From contig CM020620.1 of NCBI GenBank assembly GCA_009829735.1, positions 4,146,299-4,210,298 on the forward strand: a stretch of 64,000 bases of DNA. Direction: 5' to 3'. A program made the position numbers and the translations under genes. Each line of letters starts with the position of its first letter. The stretch's first letter is position 1. The notes beneath the pieces were generated by a model. It made no database searches. It was given only the letters and a program-made list of their open reading frames with translations, and was not told the origin of the DNA. Shown piece by piece: positions 11,281 through 20,793 of this stretch. The DNA comes from Pyropia yezoensis (Eukaryota > Rhodophyta > Bangiophyceae > Bangiales > Bangiaceae).

Positions 11281-12153
11281 TTAGGGGAAATAGGCAACAG
11301 GACGGCGTCCCATTCCGTCGTCCTGCCCCAAAAAAGCTCCCACTGCCCAACCACTCGCTTCGGTGGATAGCACCACCGGAAGCTTAGGATCAAAGGCACG
11401 AAGCGCCAGAGCGCGCAGAACAATCTCCTTGATAGCGAGGAAAGCGTCTTCTCGGCGTGACGTCCGGTCGAAGTCGACATTATTCGTCAACTTCGTCAAA
11501 GGCTTTGCTACAGTAGCCATATCTTTGATAAAGCGACGGTACAAGTTCACCGTTCCCAGAAGGGACTGCACATCGCACTTGCTCCTCGGAGTCGGCCACC
11601 TCTGGATAGCCTCGATTCTGACCCGCTCCATCTCAAAGCCAGTCGCTGAGACGACGTGTCCACGGAAATCAACAGAGGTCTGTCCAAACTTGCACTTGCA
11701 GGTCTTGGCGAAGAGCTTGTGCTCTGTTAGCTTGTTTAGCACTTGCTTTAGGTGTCGTATGTGCGCGGACATCGTCTTGCTGAAGATGAGGATGTCGTCC
11801 AAATAAGCTGACACAAGCTTGTCGATGAAGGCTCTGAGGGTGTCGTTGACTAAGTTCACAAATGCCGCAGGCGCGTTCGTGAGGCCGAACGGTACGACCA
11901 GGAACTAAAACAGGCCCTACCTTGTCCGGAATGCCGTCATAGGGATAGACTCAGGGTCGAGGCGGATCTTATGGTAGCCCGAGCGAAGGTTGAAGGTGGT
12001 AAAGATCGACGCTTGGCGCAGGTTGTCAAACATCTCATCGATCCGTGGTAGGGGATAGCAGTTCTTGACCGTTCGTTTGCTGAGGGCTCGGTAGTCGATG
12101 CACAGGTGAAGCCACCGTCCTTTTTGGCAGCAAACAGTACCGGAGCTTCCCAC
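11281..12153 (-). pseudogene. Reverse transcriptase and RNase H remnant of element B1
   Basis: Two frames are needed. 12153-11917 has LHLCIDYRALSKRTVKNCYP and the palm up to DPESIPMTAFRT. 11859-11281 has SAYLDDILIFSKT, the thumb, the VNLYRRFIKDMA connection and the RNase H start VLSTEASGWAVGAFLGQ, then a stop. The stretch between has lost or gained bases. The YLDD catalytic motif is kept, but in RNase H the usual Asp of the TDAS motif is Glu. The RNase H to integrase interval (10484-11280) has no usable frame. Confidence 0.85.
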
Positions 12154-12333
12154 GGTGACGTGCTTGGTTGGATACAGTCTCTCTCGATCAGGTCTCCGAT
12201 TTTTCGAAGTAGCTCTTGGCTCTCTGATTCGGACAGGCGATAGATGCCTTTCTTGTGGGGTTCGGCTTTGTTGGCCTACGCAATCATGAAAGGAGGTCGG
12301 CTGCGATCAGGGGGAAGTCCTTTGGGTAGATCG

Positions 12334-13018
12334 TCAGGGAAAACGTCTTGGTAGTCGAGTAGAACATCTTGGGTGTCTTTTTCGCGTGAGGCTTGGCCCA
12401 CTCCCATGGTGTTCAATTTTGAACGGTTCTTGAGGAGATTCGGGTCGCAGAAAAATTTTGAAAACGACGTTGCGTCTTTCGAGATGTTGCGCTAGTTTGT
12501 GCTTACTCCAGATGGTCTTGGAAAGCTCGAGAGCAGCGTTGATTCTCAGGACCCGACCGTCCTTGCGGAAGGTGATCACGTTGGTTTGGTATTTCTTGCG
12601 TACGGTGTAGTACTCGTGCCACTTCTTGCCGAGGATGATGTCGTAGGAGGCAAGCGGGCAGACGGAGAAGTAGAGGTCGTCTTGGTAGTCTTGGATGCAT
12701 ATTTCGAAAGGGTTTTTGGTTTACGTGAGGTTGTATGTGCTTCCGTCCGGCATGGCGGCGGCTTCACTGAAGGCGTCCGTAGCAATTCCCGGGCGCTTGA
12801 CAAACTCGGAAGAAACAAAGTTTTTCAGCGCGCTATCATCAAACAAAATCGTGCAGGTTCCCTATTGACCATCCCATGAGAGCTTAGGAGGCCTAAGTGG
12901 GGTTTATGAAAGGCGGGCGATATGTCGGGATCGGGAACTCGGACCAGCGCTGGACGCTCTGTAGTTCTCAGTTCCCTCGGCCTTTTGGGCAGTCCTTTGC
13001 CATGTGACCCTTAGCACG
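12334..13018 (-). pseudogene. Gag 3' end and protease remnant of element B1
   Basis: The minus strand near 13018 reads [16 protein letters not shown] and a stop, the second half of a CCHC zinc knuckle whose first two cysteines are lost at the junction. Further down, ILFDDSALKNFVSSEF resembles the flap and active-site region of a retropepsin with the normal DSG altered to DDS. It ends in YDIILGKKWH. In-frame breaks are present. Confidence 0.6.
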
Positions 13019-13676
13019 GCACCTTGTCGTCCTCCATGGAGAAACCCCGATCGGATATGACGTGACCTAGGTAGCTCACCGTAGTCCGCGCGAACTGACA
13101 CTTGCTGAGCTTGGCGTATAGTTTGTGCTCTCGCAGCTTTTCGAGCGCCAGCTTGAGATGCTTGATATGATCCTCGTAAGTCTCACTGTAGATGAGGATG
13201 TCGTCCAGATAGACGCATATGAACTCGTAGAGGTAAGGGCGGAATACATCATTCATCAGGTTCATGAAAACCGCCGGCGCATTGGTTAGGCCAAAGGGTA
13301 GTACTGTAAACTCGTAAAACCCAAACTTAGTTCGGTAGGCGGTCAGGGGAATCGTTTCTGGGTCAAGACGAATTTGGTGATACCCCGAACGGAGGTCGAT
13401 CTTGGTGAAGTACTTTGCCTTCCGAAGTTGGTCAAAGATGTCGTCGATGCGTGGCAGGGGATACGCGTTCTTGATGGTGACCTTATTGAGAGCTCGATAA
13501 TCGATGCACATTCGCCAGCTGCCGTCTTTCTTAGCAGCAAACAACACGGAGGAGCCCCATGGTGAAGAGCTCGGTTGGATAAACCCCTTTCGAATCAGGA
13601 CGGCTAGCTGAGACTTCAACTCCTCCAAGTTCAGTCTCAGCCAGTCGTTAAATGCCGCTGCGGCGAGGCTGTTCAT
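13018..13676 (-). pseudogene. Reverse transcriptase of element B2, truncated
   Basis: The frame has [53 protein letters not shown], the catalytic [12 protein letters not shown] and the thumb ending [17 protein letters not shown]. All palm motifs are intact. RNase H and integrase are absent because of the fusion at about 13018. The protease frame upstream is joined only by a one-base shift, so translation from gag would not reach this domain. Confidence 0.9.
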
Positions 13677-14463
13677 CTTCTGCTAGCTTGATACTGAAGT
13701 TGTAGCTGCGTTGCGGAGGTAGTCCGTCGGGTAGTTCATCTGGGAAGACATCTGCGTATTCCGTCAGTATGCTTCGGAGCTCACCTCCGGACTCACCTTC
13801 TCCCATTGTAATGGCATTGACATTGACGGCGCACAAAGGGTCGTTTGATTGTAGGTAGATCGCGAAGACAGGTGCCTTTTGGATGAGGTGTCGAGCGAGG
13901 CGCTGTCTACTGATGAAGTCATCTTTCCCCATGAGAGAGGCATCAATGGTTATGTTCTTGTTGTTGAAGACGAAAGACATCTTGTTGTTCTTGCTGTTGA
14001 TTGTGGCATCCTTGTCATCGCGCCAATTCTTTCCAAGGATGAGGTCGTATGCGCTAAGGTTGCAAATGGCGAACCGCATACGCTCTTGATATGCGCCGAT
14101 GACGACGTTGAGAGATTCAGTGGTTTCTGCTAGGATACGAGAGCGGCCGTCAGGCATGTTGGCCGCGAAGTCGGTTTCTTGGGATTTGATGTTCAATGAG
14201 GTAGACAGACGTTTAAAGACGAAGTTGATGGGAGAACCGTCGTCAAAGAGCACCTTGACGACGTGCCCATTCACAGTACCAGTAGAAAGTAATAGCCCCA
14301 GACGGGGGCCTTCAAATGGTGATGAATTATTTTCCGGAACTGAGGGAGCCAGCGGCACGGGTGCTGGTGACCGCAGCTGCTTCAGTTCCGCTGGCCTTTT
14401 GGGCAGTCCTTGGCAAGGTGTCCCTTTTCTCGGCAGCGAAGGCAAAGTCCTTCGCGCATGCAT
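13648..14463 (-). pseudogene. Protease region of element B2
   Basis: The frame overlaps the end of gag in the -1 register. It carries a retropepsin-like KVLFDDGSPINFVF (DDG in place of the usual DSG/DTG) and AYDLILGKNW. Next comes EYADVFPDELPDGLPP, the conserved linker before reverse transcriptase in many gypsy elements. It ends in a stop just after EDEQP where the reverse transcriptase frame begins, consistent with a single-base deletion. Confidence 0.75.
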
Positions 14464-15152
14464 CGCTGACGTTCTTCCGGAGTCAGCTTCTCCACTTTAA
14501 TGCTGGAGATGTCCATTGGGACGCCCGCCGAAACGTTCGGCTTGGCGTGGTTGCCGCTCACGTTCCCTAGGCTGCGCGAGGCACCGACCTTAGCGGGTTC
14601 CACACGCAGCGCATCAGTCATGACAGTCTCGAGCTCGGAGTAGGTCTTGATGCATAGAGCCTGCCATATGTCTCGCTTCAAGCCCCGGCTATAGCGATCA
14701 ATCTTTTCCTCCTCGGTGATATCCGGGATGTCCATGGCGATGCTTAGGAACGTTTTGTTGAATGTCCCAACATTGTTAACCTGGCGCCATGAGTGGAGCT
14801 TGTCCCTCGCGGCCTGTGTCTTATTCAACGGGCTGAACCTTTGAACCATGGCAGTTCGAAAGGCGTTCCAGTCAGACACGACATTGCTCCGACGGTAAGT
14901 ATGCCACCAGTGAAAGGCCTCCCCGTCGAGGTACGTGGAGGCGATACGGCATGCCTCTTCAAGATCACTAAGGTGCACATAAGAGTCCATGTGTGAGCAC
15001 CACGCTTCCACCGTACCGGGCTTGCCCGAAAATGGTGACGGCTTGTTCGGTCGTGCGGCAGTACTTCCAGCCGCAGCCTTGGCCTTAGCCTCGACAAGCT
15101 GGCTCTTGGTTTCCGTCAGTTCAATATTCTGTGATTCCAGCTCTCGACTCAC
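14382..15152 (-). CDS. gag: Gag of element B2
   Basis: About 256 residues. A coiled-coil-like N-terminus is followed by PSPFSGKPGTVEAWCSHMDSY, the start of a retrotransposon Gag capsid domain with the FHWWHTYR helix, and a CCHC knuckle CLRCREKGHLAKDC close to the C-terminus. The start may lie upstream, because no convincing ATG context fixes it. The frame is intact even though the pol region is broken. It differs clearly from element A gag. Confidence 0.8.
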   Translation of the reverse strand: MSRELESQNIELTETKSQLVEAKAKAAAGSTAARPNKPSPFSGKPGTVEAWCSHMDSYVHLSDLEEACRIASTYLDGEAFHWWHTYRRSNVVSDWNAFRTAMVQRFSPLNKTQAARDKLHSWRQVNNVGTFNKTFLSIAMDIPDITEEEKIDRYSRGLKRDIWQALCIKTYSELETVMTDALRVEPAKVGASRSLGNVSGNHAKPNVSAGVPMDISSIKVEKLTPEERQRCMREGLCLRCREKGHLAKDCPKGQRN

Positions 15153-15631
15153 TTGGGCGACGAAAGCTCAAAGTTGATTCCAGGACTCCATGGTGGGGGC
15201 CGCAGGAGATGAGCCCGACCCAGCTTGGCCGGCACCCGCGGGATCGCTCACATTCATCGTCTCCGAAATAAAGTCCGCGGACGAAAGTTCCTGGGACCGT
15301 GATCCATCAGGGCGCTGCGAAGGCTCTTGACACAGTGGGAAACAAAGCGTCGAAAATTTCTCACTGAAAGTTACTGATACAGATGTCTGAGAGAAGTGGT
15401 ACTGACAGTGTGTCGGTCACTTTCGAAGAGATTTGTATCTGTAAGGCACAGGAAGCTCTGAGGAGATGAATACAAAGTCGATCGAAATCGTAGTCTAGAA
15501 TTCGATACCTTCTAGTGCCATTCGTTCGAATCACTCGGGCCCACTTTGCGTCGGAGTCGATTCCGTCGACGAGTCAGATCGACCAAAACATTTCCGGCTC
15601 AACGGGCGGATTTGAGGGGGTGCCCAATCGG
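15153..15631. other. No gene recognised; leader or flank of element B2
   Basis: No motif-bearing frame is seen. The first part may be the untranslated leader of B2, but no primer-binding site or LTR end was identified. Confidence 0.4.
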
Positions 15632-16213
15632 TTAGTCACTGGCGCGTGCCAAGGCACGATGGTGATTTTTTCCACGCTGGTGGCGTTCGAAGTGGTGGAT
15701 GGACTCGAATTCACGATTGCAAGTCTTGCAATACGGAAGTTCACTTGGGCGGTTGATCACGTTCCTGTGACGGCGCGATGCCCGGTGATCGACCAAAACG
15801 GTGAGGCTGTTGCACCAAATACCGCACGGCTTGCACTGGTACTTGAGCTTGCGACCCGCCGTCTTTTTCTTGATCAACCGCTGTTCGCGCTGCTCGGCGG
15901 CGCGGGCGGTGGTTGGCTTGATGTGCCCGATGCGCGGCGCAGGAGGGGCCACAAAGCGGCGTTCAATTGGCCGACGTGGCAGCAGAGGGCCTTGAGTGGC
16001 CAGGCTTGCGGGCCCCACCTGGGTGTCCTTGCCTTTTGTAGACACGCGAGGGGATGACGCGGTGCGGGCGTGCAGGGACAGGTGCAGCGGGGCCGCAACA
16101 GTGGATGACGATGGTGGGGCCGCCGGGGTTCCGCGCCCCTCCGCCGATGAAATCGTCGAGGGTGCCGCCGCCAAAGCCGACGGTGAATACTCAGATCCTG
16201 ATTTGGAGCTCAC
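15632..16213 (-). CDS. C2H2 zinc-finger protein, copy 1
   Basis: The minus-strand frame is about 194 residues and probably the last exon. It opens after a CCCAG acceptor-like sequence, with a stop just upstream and no ATG. A Ser/Pro/Ala-rich N-half leads to a basic helix (AAEQREQRLIKKKTAGRK). Two fingers follow: CKPCGIWCNSLTVLVDHRASRRH, with Cys-x2-Cys-x12-His, and CKTCNREFESIHHFERHQRGKNHH. The first has the spacing typical of U1/dsRNA-binding type C2H2 fingers. A degraded relative in inverted orientation lies at 36737-37510, and conservation extends into the non-coding DNA upstream of both. Nucleic-acid binding is likely; the target is unknown. Confidence 0.65.
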   Translation of the reverse strand: MSSKSGSEYSPSALAAAPSTISSAEGRGTPAAPPSSSTVAAPLHLSLHARTASSPRVSTKGKDTQVGPASLATQGPLLPRRPIERRFVAPPAPRIGHIKPTTARAAEQREQRLIKKKTAGRKLKYQCKPCGIWCNSLTVLVDHRASRRHRNVINRPSELPYCKTCNREFESIHHFERHQRGKNHHRALARASD

Positions 16214-16450
16214 TGGGTTTCAACAATCGGTTGACCATAAAAAAGACCACCGTGACACAAAGCACAAGGGCAGTGTCAGGATAGTGTTTTTTCGGTGTGA
16301 TACGTGGTGCCCGCTGCGTTCGTGTAACAATGCCCGAAACAAGCCAAAAGTAGGGGGCAGCACGAAGTCACGAACACAGAGGGATCCAAATTAGCCCGAG
16401 TAGCAACGAGAACGCCAAAAAGTCGAACTGCTTGAAGCTACCACAAGTGA

Positions 16451-17127
16451 CCGGGGTAGCCCTCAACGTACTCTTGTTCGAACCCTTGACCTTGAACAGC
16501 AATCCGGTGTAGAGGTTCGGGAAAGGGATGGGGTTGAAACGGTGTGGGTTCAGGGTAAGGTGATGGGGATGCAACGGTGACGGGAGTGGGGAAGAGGGTG
16601 GCGTGACGTCGGTGACGGTTGGTGAGTGGTACAATGGTAAATGAAGTCTTTGTCTGTCTCTGTGGTTGCCTCTTCCCCTCCACACCGAAGCGCCCACTGG
16701 CACACATTGTATACCCACACCGGGGCACCGAAGGTGCCCCCTAAGCCTGCGTTTCCCCGTCGTGCCGCAGTGCGGCCAGACGGCTCAAAAACAACGCAAG
16801 AGCGAGCGCACACAATGTGTGGCTCCAAAGCATTCCAGACGAGGTGTCTTGCAATAGATACAAAATCTACATACGTCCATATATCCTGAACTGCGGCCCG
16901 AATCACCCGATGACCGGCGGGTCGAAGATGTGACCGGCGGTTATCGTGCAACCGTTCCAGAGCGGTCCGTTAATACTGGACCCTCCAGTTACCACCCGAT
17001 GTTTGCAGACACTAACGGGCGTCCACGCGATTACGTGGGGACGCTCAAATTCTCTAATTAGATAATGAGGACTTGTCAGGAGATGTCCCAATCTCAGGCT
17101 CTCAGAGTGTATTTGGGACGAATCCTT
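16451..17127 (-). repeat. Dispersed 677-bp repeat R1, copy A (probable solo LTR)
   Basis: Nearly colinear with 22199-22874 and 34557-35234. On the minus strand it begins close to a TG (TGGAAGGATTCGTCCC) and ends near CA (CCCCGGTCA), as an LTR would. No clear target-site duplication was found. It lies directly upstream of the truncated ABC-F gene, about 130 bp before that gene's exon acceptor. Confidence 0.75.
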
Positions 17128-17259
17128 CCACAGACGGCGGAACCCGCTTTGATTCCCTCACAATCGCAGGGTGCTTTAACTGTGCTGACCCTAAGCACCT
17201 GCTGACGGTTTGCTAATCCCCTGGTCCTCCGCTTCCCGCCCGCGCCGCGCTTTTCGCAG

Positions 17260-18087
17260 AACGTGCTGCTGCTGGAGGACGTGACGCACGGGTATGATTC
17301 CAAGACGATCTTCCGAGATGTCAACCTTGCTATTGAGCGCGGCGACCGAACGGTCGTGCTGGGTGCCAATGGGTCGGGCAAGTTCACACTCTTGCGTATG
17401 GTGGTGGGCTCGGAGAAGCCCGACGAAGGCACCGTCCAGTGTCCGGAGCTGCCAAACGCGCGGCTTGCCTATTTTGAGCAGAACCAAGCAGACGCACTCA
17501 ACTTGGATCTTACTGTGCAGGAGACGTTGCAGGAGGCGGCGCCGTCGGGCACCCGCTACGAGAACCTGCGTGCGCTTCTGGTCCGCTTCCTCTTCAAAGA
17601 CGATTCAGCGTATAGGAAGGTTTCGGCGCTGAGCAGGGGCGAGAAGGCACGGTTGGCGCTGGCGAAGATTATGCTCGAGCCAGCCAACATCCTGGTTTTT
17701 GACGAGCCCAGCAACCATCTGGACATTGAAGCCGGGGAGATGTTGGAAGAAGCGATTCAGCACTGTGACGTTCAGCTTCTAGTGGTGAGCCACGACCAGT
17801 ACTTCGTGTCACAGGTTGCCACGCAGATCCTGGCTGTCGAGAATGAGGACCTGGTGCTTTACGACTGCAACTACAAGAAGTATATGGAGAAGAACGAAGC
17901 GCTGAGGGTGCAGGTGGGGGGGCGGTACATCAAGGGCGTGACGGGGATCAAGTCGGCACCCAAGGTGATGGTTGAGGAGCCGTTGCAGATGGCCAACAAG
18001 AAGGCCGAGCGCAAGAAGAACTTCGGCGGATCTTGCGTCCAGTCGGGCAAGTCCAAGGAAATGAACGCAAAGCGGTGGCATAAGTGA
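17260..18087 (+). pseudogene. ABC-F family ATPase, C-terminal half
   Basis: One ABC domain plus a basic tail is present (about 276 residues). ABC-F proteins are soluble translation factors with two ABC domains; only the second remains here. Seen: Walker A GANGSGKF, where the usual Ser/Thr after Lys is Phe; Q-loop YFEQNQ; signature LSRGEKARLALAK; Walker B ILVFDEPSNHLDI; and the H-switch VVSHDQYF. The sequence opens after an intron-like TTTTCGCAG acceptor, so this is a downstream exon. Repeat R1 copy A lies just upstream and no first ABC domain is found. The altered Walker A and DEPSNHLD in place of DEPTNHLD suggest loss of constraint. It may instead be the live 3' exon of a gene whose front lies elsewhere. 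Confidence 0.7.
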
Positions 18088-18380
18088 AGAGTGGGGGGAG
18101 TGTCTGTCTGGTCATGTATTGTTGTTGTTTTGCGTCTCTCGGTACTCAGGTGCTCGCTGCTTTTGTTCGCCCTCTCATGACATCCGGACGCGCTGGTCTG
18201 CCCGACCGGGGGTCGAGATGTCGGGCGCAGGTGATCCGCTGCCAACACGAGACAGAAAGACATACGCTCAGGAATTACACGACGAGGGCCGCCACCCGGG
18301 CGCATACCCAGTTTCATCCGCGGTGACAACAAAGAACACAGATGCACTTCACACCCCCCTTCACCCTGTAAAAACTCTTG

Positions 18381-19330
18381 TTACACCCGATATATGTTTT
18401 CCAATGGCTGTGGCTTCCGGCGGCTGGCCGCGACGCGCTTGCCCTTGTCCGCCTTGGTAATGACCCGGTGCTTGTACCCACCGCTCGCATGCAGTCGCTC
18501 GGCGCGGCGGATCTCGTTGGGCCGCACGTATGCGGGGTCTTCCCAGGCCGTTTTGCCAAACATGGACCCCCTAAAGACGCGCACTGGGTTCAGCACCAGC
18601 AAAGTGCTAATCTCCACCACCCCACTCCCAACCGTCGCATCCTCCTTGCCCTCCACGTTATCCGCATCGGTAATTTGGTAGAGCCGCACCCACACCCGCC
18701 CGTCGAGGACGGTGAAAAGAAGGATGAGGCCCACAAAGGGCTTGACGTGCCGGTGGCCTCGGGGTGCGGAGAAAGCGCTCGTCAGAAGCTCCCGAAGCAG
18801 CCTCCAGTGGTCGCTCTCTACCCCCACAGTCCGTCTCACGGCTCCGTTGCTGTGTGGTGCTATGGTACACCAGCGTGTGGCTAGCAGCGCGCCTCTTAGG
18901 TTTGCATACATAAGGGAGCAAGCCAGCCAGCCGCTCATCAAGCGGCTGATGGTTCTCCCCCATCTGCCTGACGTCCGGTAGCGGTCATCTTATACAAAAC
19001 CTCGGCGTCGGCCTCACCCGCCGTAACTGCCGCCCCCTCCTGCCGCTCCTCCAGCCGTGGTCACGGCTCCGGCGCTTCGGCGCCGCACGCCGTCGGTTGG
19101 GTGGCGGGAGTGCCCGGAGGACGCGAGAGCGTGGCACGTACTCCTGACGGATGGCAAGTCCGTCCGCCAGACTCCTCCAGGGGAGCAGGAGCACCACGTA
19201 CATGCTTCCCCTCCTCCCAGGTGCGCCTCAAAAAACGGACCCCAGGTGATCCATCAGAGAACCAAGTGTATAGGAATCGTTCGGCCCGGCCCTCTCTTTC
19301 AAAGTGAGCGCCCTGACACATCGCTGTGGA
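18381..19330 (-). pseudogene. BRX1-like ribosome biogenesis factor (Brix domain), decayed
   Basis: BRX1 is a nucleolar factor for 60S subunit assembly. The minus-strand frame from 18941 to 18381 reads DHWRLLRELLTSAFSAPRG, LLFTVLDGRVWVRLYQITD, FRGSMFGKTAWEDPAYVRPN and EIRRAERL. These match in order the C-terminal half of Brix proteins. In another frame upstream (about 19310-19190), FEREGRAERFLYTWFSDGSP resembles the N-terminal Brix segment ARKxxDLYLWxxxxPNGPSVKF. The two pieces are not joined in frame and the central 'GNCLKGSRP' region is degraded. The N-terminus is absent. It may be an eroded duplicate of an intact gene elsewhere. Confidence 0.6.
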
Positions 19331-19422
19331 TTTCTCATGGGCTGGCATCGTAAGGGTCAGCGCCTATCATCACATCCATTGATTGGCTGAAGAGAAGGAT
19401 TTCTGGCGACAGTTGTTGGAAG

Positions 19423-20037
19423 TGTTACTTGTTCCCGCGTATGGCCGAGGGCACCCTGCTGCTGGACAAGACGTTGATCGCCAAGGTGACCAAGACACGT
19501 GGCCGACACGTGGACAAGAATGGGCCTTCTACGCACACGTGGCTGACACGTGGACGGATTCGCTCGAAGTCACTTGGCAGCTCTCAATGTTGCCTATTTT
19601 GGCGCTTCCAGGCGACGCGGATTTTCAAGATCGGCTGCCACGTGGGCTTCTGAGAGCGCGCCAAGTGGCACCCTCATTTCTGTGTCCTAAGGAGGTCCCC
19701 GGCGCCGGGCAACAACAAGGCCAAGTTGGGTGTGACACGTGGCAACCACGTGTCACAAGCCTTCGTTGCAACCCCAAGTCTGCTGCTGTTGTGTGTTGTG
19801 CTTGATCGAATGCTAGATTGATTTGCGTACTAGTGTGAGTGCGAGTGCGTGCCGGCGAGTGCGAGTGAGTGCCGGCGAGGGAGCCGGCCCCGTGTACATA
19901 TACGGGGTCGAGTAGGTCGGATCGAGGAGGAAGAGGGAGACAACCAACAAAGCACCTTCGCACTCAACCACACCTGCTCTACTCACACGACCACCACACC
20001 GTGGACACCCACCCTACTCCCTTATCAAGTAACAACA
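19423..20037 (+). repeat. Copia-like LTR (615 bp)
   Basis: The ends are inverted: TGTTACTTG at the left and CAAGTAACAACA at the right. A second copy lies inverted at 41719-42334 with ends TGTCACTTG/CAAGTGACA, so both ends drifted together or were copied together. It is rich in ACACGTGGC-type motifs. It is followed immediately by a primer-binding site. No matching 3' LTR lies downstream in this window. Confidence 0.8.
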
Positions 20038-20051
20038 GGTTATGGGCCCAG
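20038..20051 (+). promoter_or_regulatory. Half-initiator-tRNA primer-binding site
   Basis: GGTTATGGGCCCAG is complementary to the anticodon stem-loop of eukaryotic initiator tRNA-Met (CTGGGCCCATAACC). Drosophila copia and yeast Ty5 prime from a cleaved half of this tRNA. It starts directly after the LTR end CA, where a primer site should be. Confidence 0.8.
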
Positions 20052-20089
20052 GCGCACGGGCGTTTCCTGGAGCAGGCGGGAGCCAGTCA

Positions 20090-20793
20090 TGTTTTGGCAT
20101 CCATGTGGCGCAAAGCGTCATCGTGGACAAGTTTGGTCTGGGTGGGGCGGGCGCCCAACCTCGGGCTCGAGCTTCCGAGGCTGCAGTGGCTGTCGCCCTC
20201 GACGAGGGGGCGACGTCTGGAGCGGCTCGACTGACTGGCGCCATCGCCGCAGACGTAGGCGCCCAAGCCGGGCAATCTGCCGTCGCGCCCCCTGTCGACC
20301 TTCCGCTAGTGCCGGCTGGCACCGTGGAGAGAGCCCGTCAGGCGGCGTTGGCCATGCTGGACGGCATCTTCCAATCGCAACAGAATCCGAAATAGTCCCC
20401 GGCGAAGCGGAATGCGATGGGCGATCTTCTCCGTGATGCCAAGGTGCAGGGCACGCGATCAGGACTGAACAGTGAGGTGTACGGCTCGTCCAACCCGTTT
20501 TCCAATCGCATTGGTTGAGCACTACGGAGGGCTGATGTAAAGTTTGTTCAGGTTTCCGACGTGGAGGTGGCTGGCCAAGTTTGGGCGATGCTCGACGCGT
20601 TCACTGGGGCGCCACACTTTTCAGCGGATCTTCACTGACGGCCGAGGGGCTGTCCACAAGCACTGTCAACGACGCGCTGATGCTGTGTGCCGACGGCGCC
20701 GGCCTTCGCGCTGTCGCGGTCCGCGCCGCGCTGACGCAGCTTCTCATGGAGATCCGCAGGGGGAATCACGCCCTCGAGGCGCTCTTCAGCTGA
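20090..20793 (+). pseudogene. Fragment related to the zinc-knuckle gene at 38670 (copy Z2)
   Basis: AQSVIVDKFGL followed by an Ala-rich stretch, GAIAADVGAQAGQ and EVYGSSNPFS aligns in order with TQSVVVDRAGL, GALAADSAAAGAA and EVLGFTNPYFD of copy Z1. Copy Z2 lacks the N-terminal zinc knuckle. It extends farther: VSDVEVAGQVWAMLDAFTG and, after a one-base shift near 20620, LTAEGLSTSTVNDALMLCAD to a stop at 20791-20793. Several frame breaks show it is dead. It begins only about 40 bp after the copia-like primer site. Confidence 0.5.

Larger units (their letters stand above)
9362..13018 (-). mobile_element. Decayed Ty3/gypsy element B1
   Basis: Reading the minus strand from 13018 down, there is a partial CCHC knuckle, a protease-like segment, reverse transcriptase, RNase H, and integrase with the start of a chromodomain. 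Order is that of Ty3/gypsy. Several frameshifts break pol. The downstream end is cut at 9361/9362 against element A. The upstream end joins element B2 within a shared few bases. No LTRs were found. Confidence 0.8.
13011..15152 (-). mobile_element. Ty3/gypsy element B2, 5' part
   Basis: Minus-strand gag, protease and reverse transcriptase lie in order, homologous to element B1, and stop within the thumb of reverse transcriptase at about 13018. There the sequence changes to the zinc-knuckle region of B1. Two related elements are therefore fused head to tail with the middle deleted. No LTR was recognised upstream of 15152. Confidence 0.8.

Noticed and set aside
16438-16951. Minus-strand frames in repeat R1 (also at 22030-22653 and 34552-35013)
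   Set aside because: They recur only because R1 is repeated; frames differ between copies and carry no motifs.
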